Assembly (NCBI RefSeq): GCF_900607235.1
Contig: NZ_LR027856.1
Coordinates: 124,001 to 188,000, forward strand
Length of the DNA stretch: 64,000 nucleotides
From: Olivibacter jilunii
Lineage (GTDB): Bacteria; Bacteroidota; Bacteroidia; Sphingobacteriales; Sphingobacteriaceae
Direction of reading: 5' to 3'
Shown: positions 9,690 through 17,230 of the stretch, piece after piece
Position numbering within the stretch: the stretch's first letter is position 1
How the letters are laid out: every line of letters begins with the position of its first letter
The notes under the pieces: generated by a model
The model's database searches: none
What the model saw: the letters and a program-made list of their open reading frames with translations, nothing else
Told to the model about the DNA's origin: nothing
Translations under genes and position numbers: made by a program

Positions 9690-9973
9690 AGGATTATGTT
9701 TATGATACAACGAAAAGTTGGAGCCGTACCATCGAAGATCTATTGCCATTGCAACAACGACTTTTTCTACATGCTCTTTCACTTGGTTCTTTACAATAGG
9801 CGTGCGTCTGCTGATTTCCTGAAGTGCAAATTCGCCGCCTGGTTATAAAGTTCCTAGAATCTCTAAAAGCTATCACGCGAATAGCCCATCACTTTACAGG
9901 CCTGTGATACGGTTCCTAAATGCTGGGCAAGTTCCAATATGCCCATCTTGTTTTTGATGATCTTTGTTTACAT
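9690..9973 (-). mobile_element. Decayed IS481-family transposase fragment
   Basis: On the minus strand, from ATG at 9973, the frame reads Met, TAA stop, then 'TKIIKNKMGILELAQHLGTV' and 'SQACKVMGYSRDSF', with TAG codons at the following Tyr and Lys positions of 'F-*-RF-*-ELYN'. After a frameshift it continues 'GEFALQEISRRTPIVKN'. This is the N-terminal HTH region typical of IS481-type transposases (SQACKVMGYSR). The DDE catalytic core is absent and no terminal inverted repeats were found. Confidence 0.72.
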
Positions 9974-10070
9974 TGTCAGGAGTCTAATCTCTGTTACGTC
10001 TTTTAAATAATCGTAACTGTAAGATTAAATCGTGACCATCTCATTTGAAACATGCAATAAATTTCTCGAT

Positions 10071-10454
10071 TCACATGCTTAATTGAATCTTACTTTCAGC
10101 AACGTTTGTCAGCTTATGTTTTGTACCCCAAGCATCTAGTTCTGTACAAATACACATCAAGTCCTTTCCAATTTCTGTGGATTCATATTCAACCCTTGGT
10201 GGAATCTCGGGATATACCATCCGTATAATCAATCCATCACTTTACATCTCACGCAACTGTAGGGTAAGCATGCGTTCGGTTATATTGGTGACTTTGTGTT
10301 TGATTTCACTGTACCTAAGCTTACCATTGTCCAGCTGCATCAATATCAGCAGCTTCCACCTGCCGCCCATGATGTCAAGGGCATACTTCAGATTGCATTC
10401 CATAAGCATCCTGCGGTTTATGCTATTGGTCGAGTTTTCTTTAATTTTTGTCAT
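10071..10454 (-). pseudogene. HxlR-type regulator with one nonsense codon
   Basis: From ATG 10454 the frame encodes a full-size winged-helix HxlR protein: 'NLKYALDIMGGRWKLLILMQ', 'LRYSEIKHKVTNITERML', 'TLQLREM', an in-frame TAA at 10242-10244 where relatives carry Glu, then 'SDGLIIRMVYPEIPPRVEYE' and 'ELDAWGTKH' to TGA at 10071. There is no frameshift. HxlR proteins typically sense electrophiles or thiols and control a divergent oxidoreductase; here the divergent quinone oxidoreductase is itself broken. The truncated product keeps the recognition helix but loses the wing and C-terminal helix. Confidence 0.8.
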
Positions 10455-10546
10455 AACGTACATACCCATTGTATGGTACATGGGTATGTACGTACAAAAA
10501 TAGATAAATAAAAAGTAAAATTGCACCATAATTTATACAATATAAA

Positions 10547-11554
10547 ATGAATAGCAATTTAAAAACAACACGTATTGTCAGTTTCAGCCAGACTGGCGGG
10601 CCTGAAGTATTAAAGATCGAAAATGTTGAAATTACTATGCCATGCCCAAATGAGGTCAGGGTCAGTGTGAAAGCATTTAGCCTGAACCGCGCAGACACAA
10701 TGTAAAGGCAGGGATATTACATTGAAACACCTGTATTTCCTTCAACACTGGGTTATGACGCTGCCGGCATCGTTGATGCCATAGGGCCTGGAGTGATAGG
10801 ATTTGAGCTTGGCGATAACGTAAATATACTTCAAATCTTTTCGCTAAGTGATTACAGAACGTATGGGTAGATGGTTAATTTGCCCGCTCACACCCTGCAT
10901 AAGTTCTCCGCACGATTATCATTTGAAGAAGCCGCGTCCGTGTGGACAAGCTATTTGTCAATGTATGGCCTGCTCATCAACTTGGCTAAAGTCCATGAAA
11001 ACCAATTTGTCGTAATCAATGCAGCATCCAGCGGCGCCGGCCTTGCCGCTATCCAATTAACTAATTTGAGGGGTGGGGTATCCATCGCTATTACCAGTAA
11101 CGAGGCAAAAAAGGCAGCTCTTTTAAAAGTTGGTGCAGCACATGTAATCGTAAGTTCAACACAGGATATAGCCGCGGAGATCCGCAGTATAACCGGTGAA
11201 AAGGGAGCCGATATAATTATTGACCCTGTGGGAGGGCCTGCATTTGCCAGTTTGGTTTCAGCAGTGGCAGAATTCGGGCAGGTATTTGTTTATGGTGCGC
11301 TCAGCTAGGAACCCACACTATTCCCATTATTAGACGTCCTGTTCGGGCGCCCTGTTATTCAGGGCTATTCGGCGACCGATGTGCTCGCCAACCCTGAAGT
11401 TTTGCAATCCGCTGTTGCATTTATAAGCGATGGAATTGAAAGCGGCAAGCCTGATATTGTCATATCAAGAACGTTGGGATTAGATGAAATTGTTGCAGCG
11501 ACACGTTTCATGGAGTCCAATTCGCACGTTGGAAAAATTGTGGTAAAAATATAA
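10547..11554 (+). pseudogene. Zinc-type quinone oxidoreductase/alcohol dehydrogenase (MDR) with three in-frame stops
   Basis: A 336-codon frame from ATG 10547 to TAA 11552 is collinear with the MDR family: GroES-like part ('VLKIENVEITMPCPNEVRV', 'LGYDAAGIVDAIGPGV'), Rossmann part ('QFVVINAASSGAGLAAIQLT'), and C-terminal 'ESNSHVGKIVVKI'. It is interrupted by TAA at 10703, TAG at 10868 and TAG at 11306, with no frameshift. The stops replace different residues. The gene faces the HxlR-type pseudogene, a classic electrophile-response pair. A restart at 10871 would yield only the 145-residue nucleotide-binding segment. Confidence 0.82.
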
Positions 11555-11680
11555 CGGATTTGGATCAGGCCACATCCGAAGCCCCATCCCCGTCCCCCAA
11601 AAAAATTTGGCCTCCTGGCTGCTTGATTCTGCTGCGGTTTAAAAAAAGTGCGGCGCGATTCCTATTGCGGAATTTTTAAA

Positions 11681-11753
11681 AAGTAGTGATAAATGTCAAT
11701 TTCAAATTGTGCCATTTGACTTCGTTTATACCCTCCGCATGCACCTAATTTTG
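11681..11753 (+). promoter_or_regulatory. Promoter module copy 1 (50-bp conserved element plus -7 box)
   Basis: Positions 11681-11730 match 13473-13522 at 44 of 50 bases without gaps. Both contain a near-palindrome TGAyAAATGTCA. Sixteen bases after the element begins TAATTTTG (11746-11753), a perfect TAnnTTTG -7 box; the other copy has its -7-like box at exactly the same distance. It drives the tautomerase gene at 11821. I read it as an operator overlapping the -33 region. Confidence 0.65.
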
Positions 11754-11820
11754 TCTCAGTAAATCACTCAAAAAGATTTATAATTAAATACAAATAGTAC
11801 TAATTAAAAAAAAGAACATT

Positions 11821-12198
11821 ATGCCATTTGCACGCATTGACCTACTTAAAGGTAGGACCGCAGAATTTCGCGCCGGATTGGCCGATATCGTTTACAAAGG
11901 AATCGTTGACGTATTAAAAGCACCTGAGGGTGACCGTTTTATCGTTATCAATGAGCACCCCGCCGAAAACCTGATTTATGATCAGCATTTTCTTGGTTTT
12001 GACAGGTCACCCGAATTTTTACTGATCCAGGTAACCAGTACAGTCGGAAACAACATCGAATCGAAACTGGCCTTTTTCAGGTTTTTGGCCGATGAGCTTA
12101 CAAGTAAGCTTTCTGTCCGCCCTGATGACATTATGATCAACATGGTATATGTGGATCGATCAGACTGGTCATTTGGTAATGGTGAGCCTTGGGTCTAG
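11821..12198 (+). CDS. Tautomerase family protein
   Basis: 125 residues starting Met-Pro, so that Pro becomes the N-terminal catalytic base after Met removal, as in 4-oxalocrotonate tautomerase-type enzymes. 'MPFARIDLLKGR' and the later 'DDIMINMVYVDRSDWSFGNG' fit the longer tautomerase_2-like group (about 125-130 residues). These enzymes interconvert keto and enol acids, some acting in aromatic or haloacid degradation. It is first in a GC-richer block with an esterase and an amidase. Substrate unknown. Confidence 0.85.
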   Translation: MPFARIDLLKGRTAEFRAGLADIVYKGIVDVLKAPEGDRFIVINEHPAENLIYDQHFLGFDRSPEFLLIQVTSTVGNNIESKLAFFRFLADELTSKLSVRPDDIMINMVYVDRSDWSFGNGEPWV

Positions 12199-12250
12199 TC
12201 CTTTAAGCAAATTTTCTGATGGGGTGCACGTAAGCGCTCCATCCTGGGTA

Positions 12251-12286
12251 ACGCCATCCGTACGGGATCTCTCATACGGATGGCGT
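12251..12286 (+). other. 12-bp perfect stem-loop between tautomerase and esterase
   Basis: ACGCCATCCGTA (12251-12262) pairs perfectly with TACGGATGGCGT (12275-12286) around a 12-nt loop. There is no T-run on either side, so it is not a standard intrinsic terminator. It may protect or process the mRNA between the two genes. Confidence 0.45.
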
Positions 12287-12325
12287 ATCTGTACAAATAC
12301 TTCAACAACTCTAAATTTAGACCGT

Positions 12326-13450
12326 ATGAATAAAATGATTGTAATGGCTGTAGCCGCACCTTTACTACTTTTAAATGCCTGTAAACCCGGGCATATCCCT
12401 GACAGCGGAAAGGATATATCAGCGACACCCGTTAGCCCCGCAGCCAATACAGTTGCCAATATCAGGCCAAAAGGGCCAAGGCCTGACTGGGCTCCCAATA
12501 TCAGGCCGCAGATGCAGGCCGTTATTGAAAAACTGGGGAGTTATGGCGACAGGCCAATACTTTCGCTAAGCCCGGCCGAGGCAAGAAAAAATCATACCAT
12601 GAGTGATGCTGTGCGGGACCTTCTCCACGAATACCATATGCCGCAGCCGGTATATAATATCACTACTGAAAAGAAAACCATCAAGGTTGACGGAGGTACG
12701 GTGCCAATTACGATATATACGCCGAAAAACAAGAAGGCGGCCATGCCTATTATCGTTTACTTCCACGCGGGCGGTTTCGTACTTGCAAGTATTGAAGCCT
12801 ATGCCGCATCTGCAAATATTCTCGCTGAGAAAGTAGGTGCTATCGTTATTTCAGTAGGCTATAGGCTAGCCCCGGAACATACTTTCCCTACAGTCCATGA
12901 AGACGCATATGCAGCCTATCTCTGGGCTATAGAAAATGGTGCATCCATAAACGGTAATCCAAACGATATAGCCCTTGTAGGCGAAAGTGCCGGAGGCAAC
13001 CTTGCCATTGCAACGGCTGTCAAGGCGCGGGGTAACGGAATAATGCTACCAAAAGGGGTTATTTCCATATACCCCATCTCTGGTACAGATACTCAAACAC
13101 CATCCTATCTTAAAAATGCAAATGTGAAGCCGCTGAGCAAGCCACTGATGGAATGGCTTAATGAAAAGTATATCAAAAAAAAGCTGATGCCAAAGATAAC
13201 CCGGCTAAATCTTATTGCAGCCGATTTAAGGGGCCTGCCGCCAACTACCGTAATTACAGCAGAAATAGACCCGCTGCTGAGTGAGGATCTATTGCTGATT
13301 GAAAAATTAAATGAAGCGGGGGTCACAACATACAGCAGCCATTATGAGGGGGTTACCCACCAGTTTTTCGGTTTTGGCGCTATTATTCTGGAAGCGCAGG
13401 ATGCCGAAGATTATGCTGCCAGCCAATTAAAAAAGGTATTTGGGCAATAA
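12326..13450 (+). CDS. Alpha/beta hydrolase of the HSL (hormone-sensitive lipase) family, lipoprotein
   Basis: The start at 12326 gives 374 residues with a lipoprotein signal ('AVAAPLLLLNAC', Cys near residue 17); the frame is open further upstream but overlaps the tautomerase and lacks a signal there. The HSL oxyanion motif is 'YFHAGGFV', a HAGG variant of HGGG. The nucleophile is in 'VGESAGGNLA', the acid in 'AEIDPLLSED' and the His in 'GVTHQFFGF'. It is probably an esterase facing the periplasm. It forms one direction with the tautomerase (127 bp upstream) and the amidase (148 bp downstream, own promoter). Confidence 0.9.
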   Translation: MNKMIVMAVAAPLLLLNACKPGHIPDSGKDISATPVSPAANTVANIRPKGPRPDWAPNIRPQMQAVIEKLGSYGDRPILSLSPAEARKNHTMSDAVRDLLHEYHMPQPVYNITTEKKTIKVDGGTVPITIYTPKNKKAAMPIIVYFHAGGFVLASIEAYAASANILAEKVGAIVISVGYRLAPEHTFPTVHEDAYAAYLWAIENGASINGNPNDIALVGESAGGNLAIATAVKARGNGIMLPKGVISIYPISGTDTQTPSYLKNANVKPLSKPLMEWLNEKYIKKKLMPKITRLNLIAADLRGLPPTTVITAEIDPLLSEDLLLIEKLNEAGVTTYSSHYEGVTHQFFGFGAIILEAQDAEDYAASQLKKVFGQ

Positions 13451-13472
13451 GGGCCATCCCTCCGTGATGCAA

Positions 13473-13545
13473 AAGTTGTGACAAATGTCAATTTGCAATT
13501 GTGTCATCTGACTTCGTTTATAAGCTACTGGATTACTGAACTTTG
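13473..13545 (+). promoter_or_regulatory. Promoter module copy 2 (50-bp conserved element plus -7-like box)
   Basis: 13473-13522 is the second copy of the 50-bp element (44/50 identical to 11681-11730), including TGACAAATGTCA, a 5+2+5 palindrome. GAACTTTG at 13538-13545 sits at the -7 position, the same 16-base step as in copy 1, with one mismatch to TAnnTTTG. It precedes the amidase by 53 bp. Confidence 0.65.
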
Positions 13546-13598
13546 TAATAGTTAATTGAAACAACAACCCGTTATTTTTAACTTAAATCAAATTTTAT

Positions 13599-15026
13599 AT
13601 GGAATCACATAATGTAAACACTAACCCGATTTTTTATCAGGATGCAACCACACTTGCGGAAATGATACGCAATAAGGAAATATCTCCCGTAGCGGTTATA
13701 CAGGCACATCTTGACCGTATAGAGCAGCTTAATCCCGTAGTAAATGCGGTGGTTACTGTATCTGGCGGCGCAATCGAAGCGGCAAAAAAAGCTGAAGAAG
13801 CTGTAATGAGGGGAGACACACTGGGGCCGTTACACGGGGTTCCTTTTACGGCCAAAGATTCTATCGATACTGCGGACATACTGACCCAGCGTGGTTCGCC
13901 AATATTTAAAGGGCGCCAGCCTGCCACTGACGCGACCACCGTGGCAAGGATGAGGAACGCCGGAGGGATTTTAATTGCCAAGACAAACCTGCCAGAATTT
14001 TCATACTGGATTGAGAGCGATAATTTACTTAGTGGCAGGTCTAATAACCCATGGGACCTTAGCCGTACCCCCGGAGGATCCAGCGGTGGGGAATCAGCAG
14101 CGATTGCAGCCGGAATGTCACCACTCGGGCTTGGTACCGACCTGGCCATATCGGTAAGGGGGCCTGCTGCCCAGACGGGTATTGTGTCGCTTAAGGCAAC
14201 ACATGGGCGGATTCCGATGACAGGCATTTGGCCAAGGGCACCACGCCGTTTTTGGGATGTGGGCCCGATGGCGCGCAGCATCCGGGACCTTGCTCTGTCT
14301 TTTGCCCAGCTTTACGGGCCTGACGGAAAAGACGCATTCTCGTCCAGTACAATACCATTCGATGCAGGCATCATCCACTCCCCATACCGTCCACTTCGCA
14401 TCGGATGGATGACCGGGCCGGGGTTCGGGCCGGTTGACCCTGAAGTTGCGTCCACTGTAAAAGCAGCGGCAGAAGCTTTAAAAGATTTAGGATTTCTGAT
14501 TGAGCACGTAGGGATACCGGCACTGGAAAAGGACTTTGCACTTGATGTTTTTAACCGCCTGCATACTATGGAAATGAAACCCGCCTTTAGGGAGGCAGTC
14601 GCAGGGCGAAGCGATAAGGAAATCTATAAAATGGCGAAAACAATGTTGGCCCTGCCCGATGTTTCTGTTGAAGAATATATACAGGCAGAACAGGCAGCAG
14701 AAAATATAAGGGATGGCTTTGCCGGCTACTTTCAGAGTTACGATGCGTTGATTACACAGGTTTTACCCATACCCGCTTACAAACACGGGCTGGAAGAATT
14801 TATTATTGAAGGGCAAAAAGTTGATGCTACCTATCTACAGGGTGCAACTGTTCCTTTAAACATAACGGGCCTGCCGGGTATCGTTATGCGATTTGGGACA
14901 AGTAGCGGGGGCATGCCAATCAATGTGCAGATTGTTGGCAGCTGGTCAGCCGAATCAACTATTTTGTATATTGCCTCACAATTGGAAAAAGTCAGCCCTG
15001 TCCGCAATTTACATCCCCTGCTATAG
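13599..15026 (+). CDS. Amidase signature family hydrolase
   Basis: 475 residues, normal for the family. The catalytic Lys is in 'GVPFTAKDSID' (about residue 90), and the glycine/serine-rich block 'TPGGSSGGESAAIAAG' provides the cis-Ser. The nucleophile region reads 'GTDLAISVRGPA', where most amidases have G-x-D-x-G-G-S-x-R: the Ser is kept but both Gly preceding it are Ala-Ile. Activity is therefore plausible but substrate handling may differ. It hydrolyses C-N bonds of amides generally; not GatA, as no GatB/C is near. Intact, with its own promoter module. Confidence 0.88.
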   Translation: MESHNVNTNPIFYQDATTLAEMIRNKEISPVAVIQAHLDRIEQLNPVVNAVVTVSGGAIEAAKKAEEAVMRGDTLGPLHGVPFTAKDSIDTADILTQRGSPIFKGRQPATDATTVARMRNAGGILIAKTNLPEFSYWIESDNLLSGRSNNPWDLSRTPGGSSGGESAAIAAGMSPLGLGTDLAISVRGPAAQTGIVSLKATHGRIPMTGIWPRAPRRFWDVGPMARSIRDLALSFAQLYGPDGKDAFSSSTIPFDAGIIHSPYRPLRIGWMTGPGFGPVDPEVASTVKAAAEALKDLGFLIEHVGIPALEKDFALDVFNRLHTMEMKPAFREAVAGRSDKEIYKMAKTMLALPDVSVEEYIQAEQAAENIRDGFAGYFQSYDALITQVLPIPAYKHGLEEFIIEGQKVDATYLQGATVPLNITGLPGIVMRFGTSSGGMPINVQIVGSWSAESTILYIASQLEKVSPVRNLHPLL

Positions 15027-15088
15027 CCGGGAGGGATAAGAAATGCTCCAGGATGACCCGTAGTGCATCACTAAGTTAAAACGCACAG

Positions 15089-15679
15089 TTAATTTCCTTT
15101 AGTAGGCTTGGTAAGCTCTTTCCTGACACGGCTTAATGTTTCCCTGGAAATCCCAAGATAGGACGCCACCATATGTAAAGGTACTTTATTGAAAACGGTT
15201 GGATAGGTTTTCTGGAACTCTAAATACCTTTCCTCCGCTGATCCGCTGATGAGCCAATAGATACGTTGTTGGCTGGTCTCAAAAGCTTTCATGATAAGCC
15301 GTTCATAAAATAGCTTTAAAGCCGGGATGGCCTGCAATAATTCATCCCACTGTGCCTTATCCCAAAGGATAATAGTACTGGCAGAGAGTGCCTCAATGTT
15401 GTATCCGGAAGGGCGTTCATAATTATAGCTCTCTGGATCGGTCATCCACCAGTTCTCAATACCAAACCGCACGGTGTGATCGGTCCCGTTTTTATCATAG
15501 CGATACAGCCTGAAACACCCGCTGGCGATAAAGCACATGCTCTTCCAAACTTCGCCCTCATTGTGGATGGGCTGCCATTTACGGATATTTTTGATGGTAC
15601 AGGATGAGCATATAATAGCCATATCCTGTTCAGAAATGTCAGCAGACTCGCGAAGATATTTTTCGAAAATTTCAAACAT
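15089..15679 (-). CDS. Crp/Fnr family transcriptional regulator
   Basis: 196 residues from ATG 15679 ('MFEIFEKYLRES'); an upstream in-frame start at 15742 would add an unusual 21 residues. There is a cyclic-nucleotide-binding-like beta roll (about 20-115) and a C-terminal HTH ('HMVASYLGISRETLSRVRKE'). No Fnr-type Cys cluster is seen. On the minus strand CAAAGATA at 15686-15693 reads TATCTTTG, a -7 box, which would make the message almost leaderless. It converges on the amidase and is the obvious candidate regulator of the 50-bp promoter modules, but this is inference. Confidence 0.88.
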   Translation of the reverse strand: MFEIFEKYLRESADISEQDMAIICSSCTIKNIRKWQPIHNEGEVWKSMCFIASGCFRLYRYDKNGTDHTVRFGIENWWMTDPESYNYERPSGYNIEALSASTIILWDKAQWDELLQAIPALKLFYERLIMKAFETSQQRIYWLISGSAEERYLEFQKTYPTVFNKVPLHMVASYLGISRETLSRVRKELTKPTKGN

Positions 15680-15809
15680 AGAGACCAAAGATAAGGAAAT
15701 ACCTCGAACCACAGCCTGCCCTTTAAACACTTTCAGGGGCATTCGTATCCCTGGAAGCCGTGTGCGGGACTAAAGACCTCAGCTATGAAACGTAATAAAA
15801 ATTAAGAGC

Positions 15810-16065
15810 ATGAAAACAGAAACTGAAAAAACCACTATATTACCTTCAGTCCGGCTTATTGGCCGAAATAATAAAGAAGCATGAAATCATCACAGTAGAT
15901 GTTGTTCAGGATCAAATCGACCGTATTAAAGAAATAAACCCAACGATCATTGCGGTCGTTACCCTGAACTAAGAGGGCGCGAAACAAATGGCGGCTCTCG
16001 CCGACCGGGTGATTAGCGATGGAGAGAGTGTCGGTTCTTCCCCACCTTTGATGGAAAAGCTATGA
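15810..16065 (+). pseudogene. Amidase N-terminal remnant
   Basis: After an ATG at 15810 and a frameshift near 15844, the frame reads 'LQSGLLAEIIKKHEIITVDV', 'VQDQIDRIKEINPTIIAVVT', a TAA, then 'EGAKQMAALADRVISDGES' to TGA at 16063. This matches the N-terminal helices of amidase-signature proteins, up to just before the catalytic Lys. It appears to be a second, dead amidase gene next to the intact one at 13599 but is clearly diverged from it. Confidence 0.6.
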
Positions 16066-16609
16066 GATCAAGCATCTGGATTCGTTTTAATATTAATGAA
16101 TGCCACCAAAATAATCTTCAATTCCCGTGACAACAGGTTCTGGGTCATTTCTGTAGATAACCAGATCAATAGGCTTAATAATAACGTGCAAAGCACACAA
16201 AAAGGGAGTGCTTGTCCAAATTGTTGTCTGGTATCTTCCAGGATACAGAGCTATTACACCAGAAAGTTTAATGATCTTCTCTCGTTTGGAAAATCCTCGA
16301 AAATATTTCTTACAGCCCGTTAGTTTTATTGCTTCACCAATGAATGTCAATTAAAGGTATTTAGCAAAAGTTTCGACAATCCTTTTCGCTCATATCAAAG
16401 CAAAACAGAGAGGTTACAGGATAGACTAACATGGATATCTCCTTTTTTATGCGAATAAAAATCTGTGGCCTAAATTTTCATTTCTATATAAGGGATCCGG
16501 TAAAAGACTAGTGTATAATACGTGTTATATAAAATACTGAAAATCCGCTTTGGGTATAATCACTATTTATTTTTGTAACTTTGAACTAGTATCATTAAAT
16601 GTGAGGATA
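16066..16609. other. Gap without a convincing gene
   Basis: No intact gene. On the minus strand an 85-residue frame (16350-16093) contains 'YPGRYQTT' and ends 'VTGIEDYFGGIH', weakly like the 'GRY..T' and 'GTGTEDYFGG' boxes of DUF2961 glycosidase-like proteins. I do not annotate it as a gene. The rest is AT-rich with no clear structure. Confidence 0.3.
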
Positions 16610-16804
16610 ATGGAAATCACGATAAAACTAGATAAGCGAAGCAAACAGGCAAAAGTATTCTATGAATACTTTAAAACACTTCCTTTTGTAGAGCTTGAAG
16701 AACCCCGTTACAATAAAGATACTAAAAAAGCGATAAAAGAGGCTAAATCGGGCAAGACAACCAAGACCACACTTCAGGATTTCAGGAAAGAACTTTATTC
16801 GTAA
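16610..16804 (+). CDS. Type II antitoxin (RelB/DinJ-like partner of a YafQ toxin)
   Basis: 64 residues from ATG 16610, preceded by 'GTGAGGATA'. The N-terminal 'MEITIKLDKRSKQAKVFYEY' suggests a short DNA-binding/dimerisation part, and the basic C-terminus ends 'TTLQDFRKELYS', a common antitoxin tail. It overlaps the next frame by one base (TAATG), the usual antitoxin-toxin arrangement. Since the toxin is truncated, this may be a leftover or a neutralising orphan. Confidence 0.68.
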   Translation: MEITIKLDKRSKQAKVFYEYFKTLPFVELEEPRYNKDTKKAIKEAKSGKTTKTTLQDFRKELYS

Positions 16805-16965
16805 TGTATCGGCTTGAACAAACAGGAAAGTTCAAAAAAGATATTAAACTCGCTAAAAAGCGCGGCTTGGAAATGCGGCTTCTTGATGAAGTCGTTACCC
16901 AACTGGTTGAAAAAGGTACACTGCCGAAAAAAAACGAACCCCAAAAATTGAGCGATTTACTTTAA
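16804..16965 (+). pseudogene. Truncated YafQ/RelE-type toxin
   Basis: 53 residues: 'MYRLEQTGKFKKDIKLAKKR' and 'GLEMRLLDEVVTQLVEKG' match the N-terminal half of YafQ mRNA interferases (F-K-K-D-x-K, K-R-G), but the frame stops after 'QKLSDLL'. The usual 'H-L-x-G', 'D-W-L-L-I-Y' and C-terminal His that form the ribonuclease site (total about 90 residues) are absent, and nothing in the next 150 bp restores them. Probably inactive. Confidence 0.65.
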
Positions 16966-17159
16966 GTCTCGTTTTCAATTTTTAAAATAAAGAGCGTAAT
17001 TTATATTGATGTTGACATATGGGACGGCGAATTAAGATGTGGTGCAATTCATTTTACAGACCCCTTGTCATAGATAACAAATAATATTCTAAATAATAAT
17101 CCCTTAACGATTCGAGGAATTTGCTTTAACCAGCAATTCTCTTCAAATCTTCTAAAAAG

Positions 17160-17230
17160 AGGTTCGATATCCTTCCCCTAGGGTCTACAAGGGAAAGATT
17201 CAAAACGAATCTTTCCCTTTTTTGTTGTTT
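17160..17230 (+). repeat. tRNA-3'-end-like sequence plus terminator, copy A (att-like)
   Basis: 17185-17230 is identical to 19387-19432 (46 bp). Just upstream each has a T-loop-like 'AGGTTCGAT...CCCCTA' ending in CTACAA, similar to the 3' end of a tRNA gene. Copy A carries small insertions compared with copy B. No tRNA 5' part is present. Looks like an attachment-site scar. Confidence 0.6.
17191..17226 (+). terminator. Intrinsic terminator within repeat copy A
   Basis: GGGAAAGATTC and GAATCTTTCCC form a perfect 11-bp stem with an AAAAC loop, followed by TTTTTTG. A textbook rho-independent terminator, presumably of the lost tRNA gene. Confidence 0.8.

Noticed and set aside
10071-11554. Stop-codon reassignment or programmed readthrough explaining the interrupted HxlR and quinone oxidoreductase genes
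   Set aside because: The stops fall at positions of different residues, include both TAA and TAG, and TAA and TAG also end intact genes here. Neighbouring fragments have frameshifts and deletions. Ordinary decay is simpler.
13637-14281. 214-residue minus-strand ORF inside the amidase
   Set aside because: Antisense shadow in the GC-rich block; no domain resemblance, and the amidase frame is unambiguous.
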